Shown one piece after another: positions 24,250 through 31,977 of a stretch of 64,000 nt of DNA. Below the pieces are notes generated by a model. It saw nothing but the letters and a program-made list of their open reading frames with translations. It did no database searches and was not told the DNA's origin. Each line of letters opens with the position of its first letter. Position 1 is the stretch's first letter. A program made the position numbers and the translations under genes. Origin of the DNA: Rhodospirillaceae bacterium UBA1479 (lineage in GTDB: Bacteria > Pseudomonadota > Alphaproteobacteria > Rhodospirillales > Casp-alpha2); contig DCRZ01000008.1 in assembly GCA_002325375.1 (NCBI GenBank), positions 1,438 through 65,437 of the forward strand, given 5' to 3'.

Positions 24250-25509
24250 ATGTCCCAGCAAGAAATCGTATCTCGGGCAAGCAGCGTTCTGCCCGCGGCT
24301 TCCTTCGGCAACTTCGACGCCAATGTGATCATTCGCGAGGGCAAAGGGTCGCGCATTTGGGACGAGGACGGCACCGAGTATATCGATTATCTCATCGGAT
24401 CCGGCCCCATGATCCTGGGCCATTGCCATCCGGAGGTGTTGGAGGCGGTTCAGGAGCAGGTGGCCAAGGGCTTCACGTTCTTCACCAATAACGCCCGCGG
24501 CATCGAACTGGCGGAAGAGATTTGCAATGCGGTGGCCTGCGCCGACCAGATCCGGTTCGCCAGCACGGGCACCGAGGCCGATATGTACGCCATGCGATTG
24601 GCACGCGCCCATACGGGCCGAGACAAGATCCTCAAGTTCGAAGGCGGCTATCACGGCATGTCGTCGGAAGGTCAGATGAGCCTGTCGCCGACCAAGATGA
24701 TGAATTTCCCGATCGCCGTTCCCGACTCCGCCGGGATTCCGGACTCCGTGCGCGACGAGATGCTGATCGCCCCCTACAACGACATTGAGTTCTTCCGCTC
24801 CCTGATGGCGGAGCGTGGCGATGAGATCGCCGCGGTCATTGTCGAGCCCATGCAGCGGATCATCCCGCCCGTTCCCGGTTTTCTGGAGGTGCTGCGCGAG
24901 GAATGCACGAAGCATGGCGCGGTTCTGATCTTCGACGAGGTCGTCACCGGCTTTCGCTTCGCCTATGGCGGCGCGCAGGAGGTTTATGGCGTGACGCCCG
25001 ATGTCTGCACGCTGGGCAAGATCATCGGCGGCGGCTTTCCGTTGTCCGTTATCGCGGGAAAGGCCGACATCATGGCGCATTTCGACGCGGCCAAGGTTGG
25101 CAAGGACAAGTCCCTGATGCAGATCGGTACGTTGAGCGGCAATCCGGTGGCCTCCGTCGCCGGCCTGAAGACCATGGAAATTCTGCGCCGACCGGGCCAG
25201 TACGAACGGCTGCGCCAAGCCGGCCAGACCATTATCGACGCCATCAACGAACACCTTGGGCGGGCGGGCCATGCCCATCACGTGGCGGGTGTGCCGGTGT
25301 TGTTTGATATCGTGTTCGCCGACGGCCCGGTCAGAAATTACCGCGATGTCATGAAAGGCGATGCGGGCAAGCTTGCGCGCTTCAACGCATTGCTGCGCGA
25401 ACAGGGAATTTTCAAATCCCCCAGTAAGTTCTACCCGTCCCTTGCGTTGACGGACGAGGATATTGCCAAGACCGTGGATGCCATCGCGTACGCGGCCAAA
25501 AAGCTGTAG
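24250..25509 (+). CDS. Class III PLP-dependent aminotransferase
   Basis: 419 residues. Fold type I, class III pattern: STGTEADMYAMRLARAHTGR near residue 115, FEGGYHGM (Tyr-His stacking on the cofactor), LIFDEVVTGFR with the cofactor Asp, and TLGKIIGGGFP with the Schiff-base Lys257. Closest in style to glutamate-1-semialdehyde aminomutase-like proteins used in catabolism, not haem synthesis. It probably removes or moves an amino group from an amine or beta/gamma-amino acid. Only 8 bp separate it from the amidase gene, so the two enzymes very likely act in one pathway. Confidence 0.92.
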   Translation: MSQQEIVSRASSVLPAASFGNFDANVIIREGKGSRIWDEDGTEYIDYLIGSGPMILGHCHPEVLEAVQEQVAKGFTFFTNNARGIELAEEICNAVACADQIRFASTGTEADMYAMRLARAHTGRDKILKFEGGYHGMSSEGQMSLSPTKMMNFPIAVPDSAGIPDSVRDEMLIAPYNDIEFFRSLMAERGDEIAAVIVEPMQRIIPPVPGFLEVLREECTKHGAVLIFDEVVTGFRFAYGGAQEVYGVTPDVCTLGKIIGGGFPLSVIAGKADIMAHFDAAKVGKDKSLMQIGTLSGNPVASVAGLKTMEILRRPGQYERLRQAGQTIIDAINEHLGRAGHAHHVAGVPVLFDIVFADGPVRNYRDVMKGDAGKLARFNALLREQGIFKSPSKFYPSLALTDEDIAKTVDAIAYAAKKL

Positions 25510-25517
25510 GCCCCGCC

Positions 25518-27683
25518 ATGATTCCATTGATTGGCTATGCGGACAAACTGTCCGGCCGGCCCGGCGAGAAAGTGGCGATCAAGGTTTCCTCGGAACTGGG
25601 GGGAACCTATCGCGCGGAACTGGTCCGGGTGATCTCCGGCGACCCCAACCCGGCTGGGCCCGGGGTTCGCACGGCACCCGTCGCCGCCACCTTCGAAGGC
25701 GAGTATCCGGCGCGTCCGCAGCGCGCCCACCTAGGGTCGCACATGACGGCCGCGTTGCGCGGCCCCCTGCCCCCGCGGTTCACCCTAAGGGCGACGATCT
25801 GGCCGACCACGCCGGACAAGGGCCGACAAGGGGTCATGTCCCTCGTCGATGGCAGCGGCAGCGCCGTGGCGGGGCTGTCCATCGGGCCGGACGGCGCGGT
25901 GCTGACGCTGGGCGGCGTTGCCGTCGCGGTCGGCAAGGCGCTTCTGCCCCGCAGGTGGTATCAGGTGCAGGCGGTCATCGATCTGGACGCGGGGACGTTG
26001 CGCGTGACGCAGGCGCCGGTTCACGGAGCGGGCGTCGTCGATGATACCGGGGACGCGGAAACCACCCTTCCCGCCGATGCGGCAGCCGCTGCCGCAGTGA
26101 CGCGCGCACACACAGTGATCGTCGCGGCGGTGACGGAAACGGACAGCGCGTCGCATTTCAACGGCAAGATCGAAGCTCCGGTAATCCTGGCGGGCGATGG
26201 CGATGTGCCGTTGGCTGCCTGGGATTTCAGCCGCGACATGGCGTCCTTGACCGTCTCCGGCGACGGCCCCCTGACCGGCGACGGGGTTCTGGTCGGCGCG
26301 CCGGTGCGGGCGATGACCGGGTCAAATTGGGATGCCTCGCAGATGTGCTGGCATCACGCGGCGGATCAGTACGGCGCCATTCATTTCCACGACGACGATA
26401 TCGCCGACGCGGGATGGCAAACCGATTTCGAATTCGAGATCCCGACAGACCTGCGCAGCGGCGTCTATGCGGTAAAGCTGACCCAGGACGCCCATTGGGA
26501 CATGATCCCGCTGTTCGTGTGCCCGGCGAAAGGCACGCGGACCGCCGATCTATGCGTCGTCGTGCCGACATTTACCTATGTCATTTACGCCAACCAGGCG
26601 CGGGCCGAATTCGGGCCGGAATGGAAGGCACGGGCGGCGGAATGGGGATCCTATCCCTATAACGCGGCGGAACATCCGCAATTCGGGCTGTCGACCTACA
26701 ACGACCATACCGACGGTTCCGGGATTGGCCATACCACCTGGCACCGCCCGATCTTCAACCTTCGGCCGGGCTATCACGCGTTCGGCAACAAGGCCTCTGG
26801 CTCGGGTCTACGGCACTTTCCGGCCGACACGCACCTGTTCACCTGGTTGGATGCCAAGGATATCCCGTTCGATATCGTGACCGATTGGGAACTGCATCAC
26901 GAAGGGGTTGACCTGTTGGCCGGTTATCCGGCCGTGTCGACTTGTAGCCACCCCGAATACCACACGACCCAGACCTTGAATGCGTTCAGGGATTACCGGG
27001 ACAGCGGCGGCAAGCTGGCGTATCTGGGCGGCAACGGGTTTTACTGGCGGGTCGCCCTGCATCCGGAAATGGACGGATTGATCGAAGTCCGCCGGGCCGA
27101 AGGCGGGCTGCGCGCCTGGGCGTCCGAGCCGGGCGAGTATTACCACGCCTTCAATCGTGAATACGGCGGTACCTGGCGGCGCAATGCCCGGCCGCCGCAG
27201 CAACTGGTCGGTGTCGGCTATACCACGCAGGGAGATTTCGAGGGCACCCATTACCGCCGGCAAGAAGGTGCCGATCACCCGGACGCGGCCTGGATCTTCG
27301 ATGGCGTCGAGGATCAGGTGATCGGCGATTTCGGGCTTTGCGGCGGCGGGGCTGCGGGTTATGAGCTGGACCGCATCGACAGCCGGCTCGGGACCCCGCC
27401 GAACGTGCATGTCTTGGCGACCTCCGAAGATCATCCGGCCAGTTTCCAGCTTCCGCCGGAGGAATGGCTGACCCACGTAAAGACCTGGGCCCATGCCCCG
27501 GCGGACCAGTTGATCAGGGCCGATATGGTGTATTTCGAGGTTCCCGGCGGCGGTGCCGTGTTTTCCACGGGTTCAATCACGTTTTGCGGCGCGTTGCCGG
27601 TCAATGATTTCGACAACAACGTATCGAGGATTTTGGAAAACGTATTCCGAAGGTTCCTTGAATCGGGAGTTGGCGCGTCCTGA
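25518..27683 (+). CDS. N,N-dimethylformamidase large-subunit-like amidase
   Basis: 721 residues. The opening (LSGRPGEKVAIKVSSELGG...VRVISGDPNPAGPG), an internal lectin-like beta domain (about 80-220) and the C-terminal half match the DMFase large-subunit family. Paracoccus DMFase uses a two-Tyr/one-Glu iron site with a nearby His. Good candidates here are Tyr354 and Tyr357 in TFTYVIYAN and His478/Glu480 in CSHPEYH, though this assignment is by eye. No small-subunit gene lies beside it. The linked aminotransferase suggests the natural substrate is an N-substituted amide of an amino compound rather than dimethylformamide. Confidence 0.85.
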   Translation: MIPLIGYADKLSGRPGEKVAIKVSSELGGTYRAELVRVISGDPNPAGPGVRTAPVAATFEGEYPARPQRAHLGSHMTAALRGPLPPRFTLRATIWPTTPDKGRQGVMSLVDGSGSAVAGLSIGPDGAVLTLGGVAVAVGKALLPRRWYQVQAVIDLDAGTLRVTQAPVHGAGVVDDTGDAETTLPADAAAAAAVTRAHTVIVAAVTETDSASHFNGKIEAPVILAGDGDVPLAAWDFSRDMASLTVSGDGPLTGDGVLVGAPVRAMTGSNWDASQMCWHHAADQYGAIHFHDDDIADAGWQTDFEFEIPTDLRSGVYAVKLTQDAHWDMIPLFVCPAKGTRTADLCVVVPTFTYVIYANQARAEFGPEWKARAAEWGSYPYNAAEHPQFGLSTYNDHTDGSGIGHTTWHRPIFNLRPGYHAFGNKASGSGLRHFPADTHLFTWLDAKDIPFDIVTDWELHHEGVDLLAGYPAVSTCSHPEYHTTQTLNAFRDYRDSGGKLAYLGGNGFYWRVALHPEMDGLIEVRRAEGGLRAWASEPGEYYHAFNREYGGTWRRNARPPQQLVGVGYTTQGDFEGTHYRRQEGADHPDAAWIFDGVEDQVIGDFGLCGGGAAGYELDRIDSRLGTPPNVHVLATSEDHPASFQLPPEEWLTHVKTWAHAPADQLIRADMVYFEVPGGGAVFSTGSITFCGALPVNDFDNNVSRILENVFRRFLESGVGAS

Positions 27684-27726
27684 TCTCTTGGCGGCGGGCG
27701 GCTCTGTCGGCTACCTTCGGCGGGTC

Positions 27727-28587
27727 ATGAACGCCCCGGATCGGAAGGTGCCCCTCCCTGTGCCCAAGGACGACGTTTCTCAAACCCCGACCGACCGCCT
27801 GCGCGCGGTAATGGCCAAACTGCGCGATCCCGACGGCGGCTGTCCGTGGGATGTGGAGCAGACGTTTGCGACCATCGCCCCCTACACCATCGAGGAAGCC
27901 TACGAGGTCGCCGACGCCATCCAGCGGGGCGACATGGCGGGATTGCGGGACGAGTTGGGCGACCTGCTGCTGCAGGTCTTCTTCCACGCCCGCATGGCCG
28001 AGGAAGCGGGGCATTTCGATTACGACGACGTGGCCCGCGCCATCGCCGACAAGATGATCCGCCGCCACCCCCATGTGTTCGGTGACACGGAAATCAATTC
28101 GGCCGAGGCCCAGACCGTTCATTGGGAGGACCTGAAAGCCAAGGAGCGGGCGGAAAAGGGCGAGACGCCGGCGGAAGACGCCAGCGCATTGGACGGCGTG
28201 GCGATCCCCCTGCCCGCCCTGACCCGCGCGGAAAAGCTGCAGAAACGGGCCGCCCGCATCGGCTTCGATTGGCCCGAAGCGGAACCGGTGATCGCCAAGA
28301 TCGAGGAAGAACTGGCCGAACTGCGGGCCGAGATGTCCAGCGGGGGCTCTCCGGCGCGGGTCGAGGAGGAAATGGGCGACTTGCTGTTCGCCGTCGCCAA
28401 CTTGGCCCGGCACCTTAGGGTCGACCCGGAAACGGCGCTGCGCCGGGGCAACCACAAGTTCGAAGACCGCTTCCGCCGCATGGAAAAGCGCCTGCGCGCC
28501 GGGGGGCAGGACCCGGCGGAGGCCAGCCTGGACGAGATGGAGGCCGCATGGCAGGCCGAAAAGGCGCACGATACACCCGCCGGATAA
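27727..28587 (+). CDS. mazG: Nucleoside triphosphate pyrophosphohydrolase MazG
   Basis: 286 residues from the ATG at 27727. Two MazG domains: the first has CPWDVEQTFATIAPYTIEEAYEV and DELGDLLLQVFFHARMAEE, the EExxE...ExxD magnesium-binding pattern. The second has KIEEELAELRAEM and EEEMGDLLFAVANLARHL. Hydrolyses NTPs and damaged nucleotides to NMP plus pyrophosphate. The extension back to 27553 overlaps the amidase gene and is not supported. Confidence 0.95.
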   Translation: MNAPDRKVPLPVPKDDVSQTPTDRLRAVMAKLRDPDGGCPWDVEQTFATIAPYTIEEAYEVADAIQRGDMAGLRDELGDLLLQVFFHARMAEEAGHFDYDDVARAIADKMIRRHPHVFGDTEINSAEAQTVHWEDLKAKERAEKGETPAEDASALDGVAIPLPALTRAEKLQKRAARIGFDWPEAEPVIAKIEEELAELRAEMSSGGSPARVEEEMGDLLFAVANLARHLRVDPETALRRGNHKFEDRFRRMEKRLRAGGQDPAEASLDEMEAAWQAEKAHDTPAG

Positions 28588-28664
28588 TCAAAATCGCTGA
28601 CCGGACGGCCGCAATAGGCTAGAAGGTTGAAGGACTTAAACCGCTTGAGAACCCGAGTTTCCGC

Positions 28665-29282
28665 ATGCGCCGCCGTCTCCGTCCCCTGCTAATCCTCCTT
28701 GTCGCCGCGGTCGCGCTTTCCGGCTGCTATCTGCCGGCGCGGTTCGACGCCGAGATCGAGTTGGACCGGCGCGGCTATTACAAGCTCACGTTCTCCGGCT
28801 ACATGGTCGATACGCGGCTATACGGTGCCCTCAAGGACGGCAAGGTCCAGGGGGCTCAGGAAGTCGATGAGGTCAAGAAGCTGAAGTCGGATATCGAGCG
28901 CGACCCGGACGCATCCGATTTCAGCTACATCAAGCAGGGTTATTTCAAGATGCACTGGCATCGCGAGGGTGACTTGTTGCAGGCCAAGTCGGTCACCTTC
29001 CTGCGCCGCAACGAACATATCTTCGGCATCGCCTACAACAAGGAAACCCGTATCGTAAACATGCTGGGCCGATCCTTGGGCAAAAGCCAGAAGGACCAGA
29101 TCGTCCAATCCGGCCTGAACACCTCGGGCGAACTGCGTGTCATCACCGACACCAAGGTGATCAGCCATAACGCCGACGAGGTAAAGGACTTCCCCGCCCG
29201 CGGCCCGCGCACCAAGGTCTATATCTACCGCATCCCCAACATCTACCGTGCCACGCCGCAGATGCAGATCAGCCTGCGTTAG
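28665..29282 (+). CDS. Hypothetical lipoprotein
   Basis: 205 residues. A twin-basic N-terminus, hydrophobic stretch and lipobox ALSGC (Cys21) mark a lipoprotein. The mature part is beta-rich, opening with FDAEIELDRRGYYKLTFSGYMVD. It has a charged helix near residue 65-80 and a C-terminal IYRIPNIYRATPQMQISLR. No domain recognised. The position 77 bp after mazG suggests possible co-transcription. Likely an outer-membrane or periplasmic protein of unknown role. Confidence 0.82.
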   Translation: MRRRLRPLLILLVAAVALSGCYLPARFDAEIELDRRGYYKLTFSGYMVDTRLYGALKDGKVQGAQEVDEVKKLKSDIERDPDASDFSYIKQGYFKMHWHREGDLLQAKSVTFLRRNEHIFGIAYNKETRIVNMLGRSLGKSQKDQIVQSGLNTSGELRVITDTKVISHNADEVKDFPARGPRTKVYIYRIPNIYRATPQMQISLR

Positions 29283-29300
29283 GCCGTATCTTTCCCCGTC

Positions 29301-29368
29301 ATGCCCGTGCTCGTCACGGGCATCCACGCCCTTGCAAAGTCATGGACCCCCGGGTCAGGCCCGGGGGT
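29301..29368. repeat. Pair of REP-like palindromes
   Basis: Two perfect hairpins. The first has arms ATGCCCGTG and CACGGGCAT with a 5-nt loop (29301-29323). The second has arms ACCCCCGGG and CCCGGGGGT with a 5-nt loop (29346-29368). They lie between two convergent genes and could act as a two-way terminator or as a scattered intergenic repeat of the kind common in alphaproteobacteria. Confidence 0.65.
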
Positions 29369-29382
29369 GACGTCTGGGATGG

Positions 29383-29751
29383 TCAACCTTCCTGGTTCAG
29401 CCCCAATTCTTTTTGCAGATTCTTGGTCAGGCCCAGCGAGACGAGGCGGTGCGATTCCGCGAGGTGGTCCTTGAGGTCCGCGTCGCTCAACCCCGGTTCG
29501 GCATAATGCTGGATCCATTTCATGCCGCGTGACGCCAGATAAGGGGCCGGTCGCAGGCCCGGCATATCGCGCAGAACGTCATAGGCGAATTCCGAGACCT
29601 TGAAGGTGATGCCCGCGAGATTGCCCGCGTTCCAGCCGCCGATGGCGAATACCTTGCCGCCGACCTTCCACACGTCCGCCCCGCCCCATTGCACGACATG
29701 GGTCGCGGCCGGCAGTGTTCGGCAGAAGGCGTTGAACGCGTCGTAGGTCAC
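29383..29751 (-). CDS. MmcQ/YjbR family protein
   Basis: 122 residues, GTG start with AAGGGGGC upstream. The pattern FNAFCRTLPAATHVVQWGGADVWKVGGKVFAI and the C-terminal HYAEPGLSDADLKDHLAESHRLVSLGLTK are typical of the YjbR/CyaY-like fold. Members bind DNA in vitro, but the cellular role is not settled. It follows the dehydrogenase gene by 28 bp on the same strand. Confidence 0.9.
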   Translation of the reverse strand: MTYDAFNAFCRTLPAATHVVQWGGADVWKVGGKVFAIGGWNAGNLAGITFKVSEFAYDVLRDMPGLRPAPYLASRGMKWIQHYAEPGLSDADLKDHLAESHRLVSLGLTKNLQKELGLNQEG

Positions 29752-29779
29752 GGGCGCCCCCTTCCCCGAATGCTGCGCC

Positions 29780-30649
29780 CTATTTGCGGCGCAGCCTGCG
29801 GATCAGCGACGAGGTGTCCCAGCGTGCCCCACCCATGTCCTGGACGTCCTTGTAATAGCCGTCGACGACGCGGGTGACCGCCAGTTCGGCGCCGCTGGCC
29901 TCGGCCTCGGCGAAGCAAATCCCAAGATCCTTGCGCATCCAGTCGACGGCGAAGCCGAAGTCGAACTCGTCGTCGACCATGGTCTTGCCGCGGTTTTCCA
30001 TCTGCCAGCTTTGCGCCGCCCCCTTGGAAATCACGTCGAGCACCTGCTTGACGTCGAGCCCGGCGCGCATGCCGAAGTCGAGCCCTTCCGATAGGCCCTG
30101 AAGCAGCCCGGCGATGCAAATCTGGTTGACCATCTTGCACAGCTGACCCGAGCCCACGGGGCCCAGCAAGGTGACCGCGCGGGCGTAGGCCTGGATCACC
30201 GGCTCGGCGCGGGCGAAATCCCCGTCCCCGCCGCCGCACATGACGGTCAGCACGCCGTTCTCCGCCCCCGCCTGGCCGCCCGACACGGGGCCGTCGATGA
30301 AGCCGATGCCTTTTTCCGCGGCCTTGGCGGCGATTTCACGGGCGACGGCGGCGGACGCCGTGGTGTGATCGACCAGGATCGTGCCTTCCGCCATACCCGC
30401 CAGCATGCCGTCGTCGCCAAACGTGACGGCACGCAGGTCGTCGTCGTTGCCGACGCAGCAGAACACGAATTCCGCCCCTTTGGCGGCTTCCGCGGGTGTC
30501 TTACCGAACGCGCCGCCGTGGTCAGCCGCCCATTTCTCGGCCTTGGCCGTGGTGCGGTTGTAGACGGTGACCTGATGGCCGTTTTTCGCCAGATGCCCGG
30601 CCATGGGATAGCCCATGACGCCCAGGCCGATGAATGCGCAGCGTGCCAT
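29780..30649 (-). CDS. NAD(P)-dependent beta-hydroxyacid dehydrogenase
   Basis: 289 residues with a perfect AGGAGG before the ATG. The Rossmann motif GLGVMGYPMAGHL opens the protein. VDHTTASAAVA and FIDGPVSGGQAGAENG are family motifs, and the catalytic Lys is in GSGQLCKMVNQICIAG. Belongs to the 3-hydroxyisobutyrate / tartronate-semialdehyde dehydrogenase group; the substrate is not defined by sequence alone. Lies between an inositol-monophosphatase-like gene and yjbR. Confidence 0.9.
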   Translation of the reverse strand: MARCAFIGLGVMGYPMAGHLAKNGHQVTVYNRTTAKAEKWAADHGGAFGKTPAEAAKGAEFVFCCVGNDDDLRAVTFGDDGMLAGMAEGTILVDHTTASAAVAREIAAKAAEKGIGFIDGPVSGGQAGAENGVLTVMCGGGDGDFARAEPVIQAYARAVTLLGPVGSGQLCKMVNQICIAGLLQGLSEGLDFGMRAGLDVKQVLDVISKGAAQSWQMENRGKTMVDDEFDFGFAVDWMRKDLGICFAEAEASGAELAVTRVVDGYYKDVQDMGGARWDTSSLIRRLRRK

Positions 30650-30734
30650 GCCGCCTCCTTCGAAATCGTTTCAGATGTAAATGCCTTCCCGTTTGGTAGC
30701 GCCCCCAACGCGTCGGGGCAAGGCGGGATATGTC

Positions 30735-31556
30735 TCAGGACATTAGACGGTCGAGCGCTGTCCAAGCCGGCATGTCGGGGGCCAGCAGCAACGCGTCGCC
30801 GGGCCGCGCCATGCCGGGGGCATAGGACCGCCCATCGCCGGTCATGGCCGCCTTGCCGCCGGCTTCGCCATGCAGCAGCACCCCCGCCGCATGGTCCCAG
30901 GGCATCAGCTTTCCGGCATAGCGCGCGAAATCAATCTTGCCCCGCGCCAGATCCATGTATTCCAGGCCGACGCAGCGATAGCGCAGAAACGCCTTGGGGA
31001 TTGCCGGGGCCCCCGGTGTTCCGGCACGGGCGCGCAGACGGTCCGCGAACTTGTTGCCGAGAGATCCTGTCATGGCGGCGACCGGGCCGGCATCTCCCAG
31101 GCGCAGGGGCGTGCCGTCGATGGCGGCACCGGCCCCCGCCTCCGCAAAGGCCAGATGATCGCCCATGGGGTCTAGGATCCAGCCCATGGCGGTCTCGCCG
31201 CGCCGGGCGAGGGCCAGAATCATCGCGAAGCGCGGCGTGCCGTGAGCGAAATTATGGGTGCCGTCCAGGGGATCGATGATCCAGGCCCAGGGGGCGTCAT
31301 CGATCTCGCCAAGGGCCTCCGGGCTGACTTCATGGGCTTCCTCGCCGACGATCAGGGCTCCCGGGATCAGGTCCGCGAGACGGCGGGTCAGCATGGCTTC
31401 CGAGGCCTGGTCGGCGACGGTCACCAGATCGCCCGGGTTCTTTTCCGAAATCTCGTGGCTTGCCAGGGTGCGGAAGCGCGGCAGGATTTCCGTCTCCGCC
31501 GTTTCGCGCAGAATGGCGGCGACGCGGTCGGGATCGATGTCGAAGGCATTGGGCAC
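30735..31556 (-). CDS. Inositol monophosphatase family phosphatase
   Basis: 273 residues if the GTG at 31556 is the start (begins with PNAFDIDPDRVAAI). The frame also stays open to an ATG at 31661, but that extension overlaps the preceding gene in another frame and lacks family similarity. Metal-binding motifs: GEEAH near residue 80, IIDPLDGTHNFAHG (DPLDGT) near 100, and MPWDHAAGVLL near 210. Members dephosphorylate inositol phosphate, histidinol phosphate or adenosine bisphosphate; which one is open. Confidence 0.87.
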   Translation of the reverse strand: MPNAFDIDPDRVAAILRETAETEILPRFRTLASHEISEKNPGDLVTVADQASEAMLTRRLADLIPGALIVGEEAHEVSPEALGEIDDAPWAWIIDPLDGTHNFAHGTPRFAMILALARRGETAMGWILDPMGDHLAFAEAGAGAAIDGTPLRLGDAGPVAAMTGSLGNKFADRLRARAGTPGAPAIPKAFLRYRCVGLEYMDLARGKIDFARYAGKLMPWDHAAGVLLHGEAGGKAAMTGDGRSYAPGMARPGDALLLAPDMPAWTALDRLMS

Positions 31557-31593
31557 GGGTTTGGCAATCCGGACGCTGCCTTGTAAGGGCAGA

Positions 31594-31863
31594 TCAGTTG
31601 GAATGAATGTCGCGATCGCGGTGGAAGGCTTCGGCGAGGTCTTCCAGCATTTGCGCGACATCGTCGCTGTAATCGGCGCGCTGCATCAGGGCACGGGTGA
31701 TGAAGGTGGCGAAGGATACCGCCTCGCCCTTACCGCGCAGGCGGAAATCGTCGGCCAGACGCTGTAGATGGTCGTGCACATGGCTTTTCGCCATGACGTT
31801 GAGTTGGCGTTTGACCAACTTGTTCTTGGAACGCCATTTGTTTTGGCTGCGGTTTGTCGCCAT
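31594..31863 (-). CDS. Small conserved basic protein, unknown function
   Basis: 89 residues. Basic N-terminus (MATNRSQNKWRSKNKLVKRQ), then a predicted helical middle and an acidic C-terminal helix (DDVAQMLEDLAEAFHRDRD). The layout looks like a soluble helical protein that could touch nucleic acid or a partner protein, but no family was recognised. It sits between hflX and the phosphatase gene, on the same strand as both. Confidence 0.65.
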   Translation of the reverse strand: MATNRSQNKWRSKNKLVKRQLNVMAKSHVHDHLQRLADDFRLRGKGEAVSFATFITRALMQRADYSDDVAQMLEDLAEAFHRDRDIHSN

Positions 31864-31977
31864 GGGTGCCCGTCCGTCCGTACCGGATGTCTGCTGTCGC
31901 CGGAATGCGATGTCCCCGGTTTAATGGGAAATGGTTACCAACCGGTGTAGGGACTCCGCCCCTGGAACCCTCGCGGG

